Shown: positions 60,736 to 64,000 of the stretch, in pieces
How the letters are laid out: each line of letters opens with the position of its first letter
Numbering within the stretch: the first letter of the stretch is position 1
Source: Thiorhodovibrio litoralis
Lineage (GTDB): Bacteria; Pseudomonadota; Gammaproteobacteria; Chromatiales; Chromatiaceae
Direction of reading: 5' to 3'
NCBI RefSeq assembly: GCF_033954455.1
Contig: NZ_CP121473.1
Span: forward strand, 4,636,501-4,700,500
DNA: 64,000 nucleotides
Notes under the pieces: generated by a model
Seen by the model: only the letters and a program-made list of their open reading frames with translations
Database searches by the model: none
What the model was told of the DNA's origin: nothing
Program-made: the position numbers and the translations under genes

Positions 60736-61875
60736 TCAGAGCAAGGTTGCCAGAGCTGCTAAGAACTCCTGGTTTTCTTCCGCAGTGCCGACGGTAACCC
60801 GCAGGCAGTCGTGCAGTTGCGGATGGGCGCCATCGAGCTTCTTGATCAGCACGCCGGCAGCCTTGAGCCCATCGAAAACGCGCCCAGCGGTGCCGCCCGC
60901 CACCCGCAGCAGGATGAAATTGGCCTCGCTTGGATAGACCACCAGTCCATTGATGTTGCCCTTGATGCTATCAAGCGCTGCGGCTAGGCGCTCGCGCTCG
61001 GCGCGAATTTCCCGGGTCTGGGCGTCGAACACCGTCGCATGGTTTAGGGCGAAAACAGCGCTGGCCTGGGTTAGCACATTGATGTTGTAGGGCAGCCGGG
61101 TCTTGTCGATCTCGCGAATCCATTCTGGCGGGCCGGCCAGGTAGCCGAGCCGCAACCCGGCCAGGCCCATTTTCGACACCGTGCGCAGCACCAGCAAATT
61201 GGGCCATTCGCCCAGACGCGACAGAAAGCTGTGGTCGGTGAAAGGCGCGTAAGCTTCATCGACCACCACCAGCCCCGGGCTGGCCTCGATGATGCGCGCG
61301 ATGGCCTCGGCATCAAAGAGATTGCCGGTTGGGTTGTTTGGGTAAGCGATAAAGGTCACCGCCGGGCGGTGCGTCTCGATCGCTGCCAGCGCGGCGTCCA
61401 GATCAAGCGCGAAGTTGTCCGCGCGCAAGGGGACCCCGACATACTCGAGCCCGGCGAAGGTCGCGATCATGCGATACATCACAAAGCCCGGCTCGAACGA
61501 CAGCACCGTGCGGCCAGGCGCGCCGAGGGCCAGCGCCAGCATCTGGATCAGCTCGTCGGAGCCGTTGCCCAGTACCAGCCCCATCTCGGGCGCGATGCCC
61601 ATGGTCTCGCGCAGTGCCTGCTGCAGTTCACTCGCCTGCGGGTCTGGGTAGCGATTAAGCGCCTGCTCGCGCAGCGAGGCGAGCCAGGGGTCGCGCAGCT
61701 CCTCCGGCAGCGTGTAGGGGTTTTCCATGGCATCGAGCTTGATCAGGCCAGTGGCGTCCGGCACATGATAGGCGCTGAGCGCGCGGATCTCCGGGCGCAC
61801 CCAAGTGTCGACAGCACGCGCGACTAGGCCTTCGTGCTCCGCTCCTGTCAGATTGTTCGCCAGGGTGTCAGACAT
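60736..61875 (-). CDS. hisC: Histidinol-phosphate aminotransferase HisC
   Basis: HisC transfers an amino group from glutamate to imidazole acetol phosphate in histidine synthesis, using PLP. The 379-residue protein has the Schiff-base lysine in RTVSKMGLAGLRLGY, the PLP-binding VVVDEAYAPF, and the AYPNNPTGNLFD segment that binds the aminotransferase substrate. The C-terminal LRVTVGTAEENQEFLAAL is intact. It is the third gene of the hisG-hisD-hisC run, 29 bp after hisD. Confidence 0.95.
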   Translation of the reverse strand: MSDTLANNLTGAEHEGLVARAVDTWVRPEIRALSAYHVPDATGLIKLDAMENPYTLPEELRDPWLASLREQALNRYPDPQASELQQALRETMGIAPEMGLVLGNGSDELIQMLALALGAPGRTVLSFEPGFVMYRMIATFAGLEYVGVPLRADNFALDLDAALAAIETHRPAVTFIAYPNNPTGNLFDAEAIARIIEASPGLVVVDEAYAPFTDHSFLSRLGEWPNLLVLRTVSKMGLAGLRLGYLAGPPEWIREIDKTRLPYNINVLTQASAVFALNHATVFDAQTREIRAERERLAAALDSIKGNINGLVVYPSEANFILLRVAGGTAGRVFDGLKAAGVLIKKLDGAHPQLHDCLRVTVGTAEENQEFLAALATLL

Positions 61876-61904
61876 GTGATCGGACTTGATCAGTCATCGC
61901 GCCC

Positions 61905-63209
61905 TCAGCGCCCGTCCCGGCGATACTCTGCCGAGCGCGCATGCGCCGTCAGCCCCTCGCCGCGGGCCAAGGTGCTGGCCGTATCGGCAAGACTGGCAGC
62001 ACCCGCTGCCGAGGCCATGATGAGACTGGAGCGCTTCTGGAAGTCATAGACGCCCAGCGGCGATGAAAACCGTGCTGTGCGCGAAGTCGGCAGGACATGA
62101 TTGGGCCCGGCGCAATAATCCCCCAAGGCCTCGGCCGTATAGCGCCCCATAAAGATGGCCCCGGCGTGGCGAATCTTGGCCGCCAGTGCCTGTGGATCAG
62201 CCACCGAGAGCTCCAGGTGCTCGGGCGCGATGCGGTTGGCAAGCGCTGCGGCTTCGTCCTCATCAGGTGCTAGAATCAGGGCGCCGCGGGTCTTGAGCGC
62301 CGTCGCGATGATGTCCTTGCGCTCCATGGTCGGCAGGAGCTGGTCGATGCAGGCGGCAACCCGGTCGAGATAGCCCGCATCCCAGGCGATCAGGATGGAC
62401 TGGGCGTCCTCGTCATGTTCAGCCTGGGAGAAGAGGTCCATCGCGATCCAGTCCGGATCGGTCTCGCCATCGCACAGAATCAAAATCTCCGACGGCCCGG
62501 CCACCATGTCGATGCCGACCTGGCCGAAAACCGCGCGCTTCGCGGTGGCGACATAGATGTTGCCGGGACCGACAATCTTATCCACCGCCGGAATGGTCTC
62601 GGTCCCAAAAGCCAGCCCCGCGACCGCCTGAGCGCCGCCAATGGCAAAGACACGATCAACACCGGCGATGGCGGCAGCGGCCAGAACCAACTCGTTCAAC
62701 TCACCCCGCGGCGTCGGCACCGTCATGATCAGTTCAGACACTCCGGCCACCTTGGCCGGCACCGCGTTCATCAGCACCGAAGAGGGATAAGCTGCCTTGC
62801 CACCCGGCACATAGAGCCCCACCCGATCGAGCGGTGTGACCTGCTGGCCGAGCCGGGTGCCATCGGCCTCGGTGAATTCCCAACTCTCAAGCCGCTGATG
62901 CTCGGCATAATAGCGAATCCGCCGCGCGGCCAGTTCGAGCGCCTCGCGCTGGGCGGCAGGAATCGCCGCCAACGCCTGCCGCAGTCGCTCCAACGGCAGC
63001 TCCAGCGCCGCGGCGCTCGCCGGCTGCCAGCCATCGAAGCGCGCGGTGTAGTCCATCAGCGCCGCATCTCCGCGCGCACGGACCTGCTCAATGATCTCCG
63101 CCACCCGCTCCTGGACAGCAGCATCCGACACAGAATCCCAGGCCAGCAGCGCGTCAAGCCGGGTATTGAAATCAGCGTCTTGCGTGGACAAGCGTTGGAT
63201 ATCAGCCAT
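61905..63209 (-). CDS. hisD: Histidinol dehydrogenase HisD
   Basis: HisD is the zinc enzyme for the last two oxidations of histidine synthesis, from histidinol to histidine, with NAD. The 434-residue protein has [13 protein letters not shown], the zinc/catalytic [14 protein letters not shown] with the His and Asp, and a C-terminal [15 protein letters not shown]. The catalytic APEHLELSV pair is present. It follows hisG by 20 bp on the minus strand and precedes hisC, the order of enterobacterial his operons. Confidence 0.96.
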   Translation of the reverse strand: MADIQRLSTQDADFNTRLDALLAWDSVSDAAVQERVAEIIEQVRARGDAALMDYTARFDGWQPASAAALELPLERLRQALAAIPAAQREALELAARRIRYYAEHQRLESWEFTEADGTRLGQQVTPLDRVGLYVPGGKAAYPSSVLMNAVPAKVAGVSELIMTVPTPRGELNELVLAAAAIAGVDRVFAIGGAQAVAGLAFGTETIPAVDKIVGPGNIYVATAKRAVFGQVGIDMVAGPSEILILCDGETDPDWIAMDLFSQAEHDEDAQSILIAWDAGYLDRVAACIDQLLPTMERKDIIATALKTRGALILAPDEDEAAALANRIAPEHLELSVADPQALAAKIRHAGAIFMGRYTAEALGDYCAGPNHVLPTSRTARFSSPLGVYDFQKRSSLIMASAAGAASLADTASTLARGEGLTAHARSAEYRRDGR

Positions 63210-63229
63210 AAGAATCTGTTTGGTCAGAG

Positions 63230-63865
63230 TCAGCCATCGACAGCAGCGCGGATGTCATTCACCATCTGCATCACGCGCGCGTGCTTCATTTTCCAGGATG
63301 CCTTGTTGACGACCAGGCGCGAACTGATGTCGCAGATATGCTCGAGCGGGACCAGCCCGTTGGCCTTGAGCGTGTTGCCGCTCTCGACCAGATCGACGAT
63401 CAGGTCGGACAGCCCCACCAGGGGCGCGAGCTCCATGGAACCATAAAGCTTGATGATCTCGACCTGCTTGCCCTGCGCGGCGAAATAGCGCTCGGCGCAG
63501 CGCACGTACTTGGTCGCGATGTGCAGCCGTCCTGGCCCGCGATGTACCGCATCCGGCTTGCCGGCGACCATCATGCGGCAGCGGGCGATGCGCAGATCAA
63601 GCGGCTCGTAGAGGCCATCGCCGCCATGCTCGAGCAACACGTCCTTGCCGGCGATGCCGATATCGGCGGCGCCGTATTCGACATAGGTCGGCACGTCGCT
63701 GGCGCGAATGATCACCAACTTGACCTCTGGCCTGTTGGTATCGAGGATCAGCTTGCGGCTGGTTTCGGGGTCGTCGCGCGGCTCCACGCCGGCGGCCGCC
63801 AGTAGCGGCAAGGACTGCTCGAAAATGCGCCCTTTCGACAGCGCGATGGTCAGTGGCTCACTCAC
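63230..63865 (-). CDS. hisG: ATP phosphoribosyltransferase HisG (short form)
   Basis: HisG commits PRPP and ATP to histidine synthesis and is feedback-inhibited in many bacteria. The 211-residue protein is the short form, which needs HisZ as regulatory subunit. It shows [38 protein letters not shown] and the PRPP-binding [18 protein letters not shown]. The GTG at 63865 gives the typical N-terminus ([13 protein letters not shown]) and has AGGG upstream; an ATG at 63928 adds 21 residues without similarity. It is the first gene of hisG-hisD-hisC. hisZ is not in the window. Confidence 0.94.
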   Translation of the reverse strand: MSEPLTIALSKGRIFEQSLPLLAAAGVEPRDDPETSRKLILDTNRPEVKLVIIRASDVPTYVEYGAADIGIAGKDVLLEHGGDGLYEPLDLRIARCRMMVAGKPDAVHRGPGRLHIATKYVRCAERYFAAQGKQVEIIKLYGSMELAPLVGLSDLIVDLVESGNTLKANGLVPLEHICDISSRLVVNKASWKMKHARVMQMVNDIRAAVDG

Positions 63866-63948
63866 GTTTCCCTGCTCGCTTCTTGCTGTTTTCTGCTCAT
63901 TTCTTCGCTGGGGGCCATCGGTTGGCATTCCCTGCTATTTCCTGGCGA

Positions 63949-64000
63949 TTACGCCGCCTCGGCGCTTTGCTGTCGCGTCGAGGACCGGCGCACCACGGCT
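63949..64000 (-). CDS. Possible 3' end of an upstream gene (partial)
   Basis: On the minus strand one frame reads ...STRQQSAEAA and ends in TAA at 63949-63951. Codon use is compatible with coding, but 17 codons are too few to identify a family. In many gammaproteobacteria murA precedes hisG; this stretch does not show recognisable MurA residues. Confidence 0.25.
   Translation of the reverse strand, partial: AVVRRSSTRQQSAEAA

Overview
The window reads as one contiguous chromosomal segment of a GC-rich gammaproteobacterium. LPS heptose synthesis (hldE, gmhA), Hda, a TrkH/PntAB/ProVWX complement, type IV pilus ATPases, a hisGDC order and a BamA-type patatin transporter all fit Gammaproteobacteria. 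Gene content and protein style (DUF4338 insertion element, SWIM/SNF2 pair, DUF2868/DUF3482 pair, secreted DsrE-like protein) suggest Chromatiales, perhaps a purple sulfur bacterium. No photosynthesis or sulfur-oxidation operon is present, so that assignment is an inference. No rRNA, tRNA or CRISPR array was seen.

Layout. 1-2846: a complete insertion sequence (31-2837) with 13-bp terminal inverted repeats and a 9-bp target duplication. It carries a DruA-like DUF4338 gene and a DDE transposase and sits 41 bp upstream of trkH. 2879-13055: potassium transporter trkH, a PhnD-like lipoprotein overlapping a hybrid histidine kinase, a small orphan ORF, an AraC regulator and a very large hybrid kinase with three PAS domains, two receivers and an HPt. 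13157-22381: cobQ, a SWIM/SNF2 pair, and a transhydrogenase operon interrupted by hicBA. 22707-31789: glgB-glgA, divergent from prpE and a patatin outer-membrane protein. 31847-37109: hda, wrbA, hldE, gmhA and an MscS-type channel with a cyclic-nucleotide domain. 37331-46351: polA, hydrolase, an Arg-rich repeat protein, ttcA, a phosphodiesterase, a quinone reductase, a PilZ protein, an XRE regulator and a rhodanese. 46511-51980: acyl-CoA ligase, a YafQ-like remnant, and a glycine-betaine ABC operon. 52459-57321: a near-ideal CRP-type site before a CheW-domain gene, then a membrane protein/GTPase pair. 57414-63865: DsrE-like protein, two PilT/PilU ATPases, hisG-hisD-hisC.

Functional themes are osmotic and ion homeostasis (TrkH, MscS, ProVWX), carbon storage (GlgA/B), NADPH balance (Pnt), envelope construction (HldE, GmhA, patatin-barrel) and signal transduction (two hybrid kinases, AraC, PilZ, CheW, CRP-type site). 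The strongest candidates for new biology are the IS that mobilises a DruA homologue and the hicBA toxin-antitoxin pair set between pnt subunit genes. Next come the structured ttcA leader and the DUF2868/DUF3482 GTPase module.
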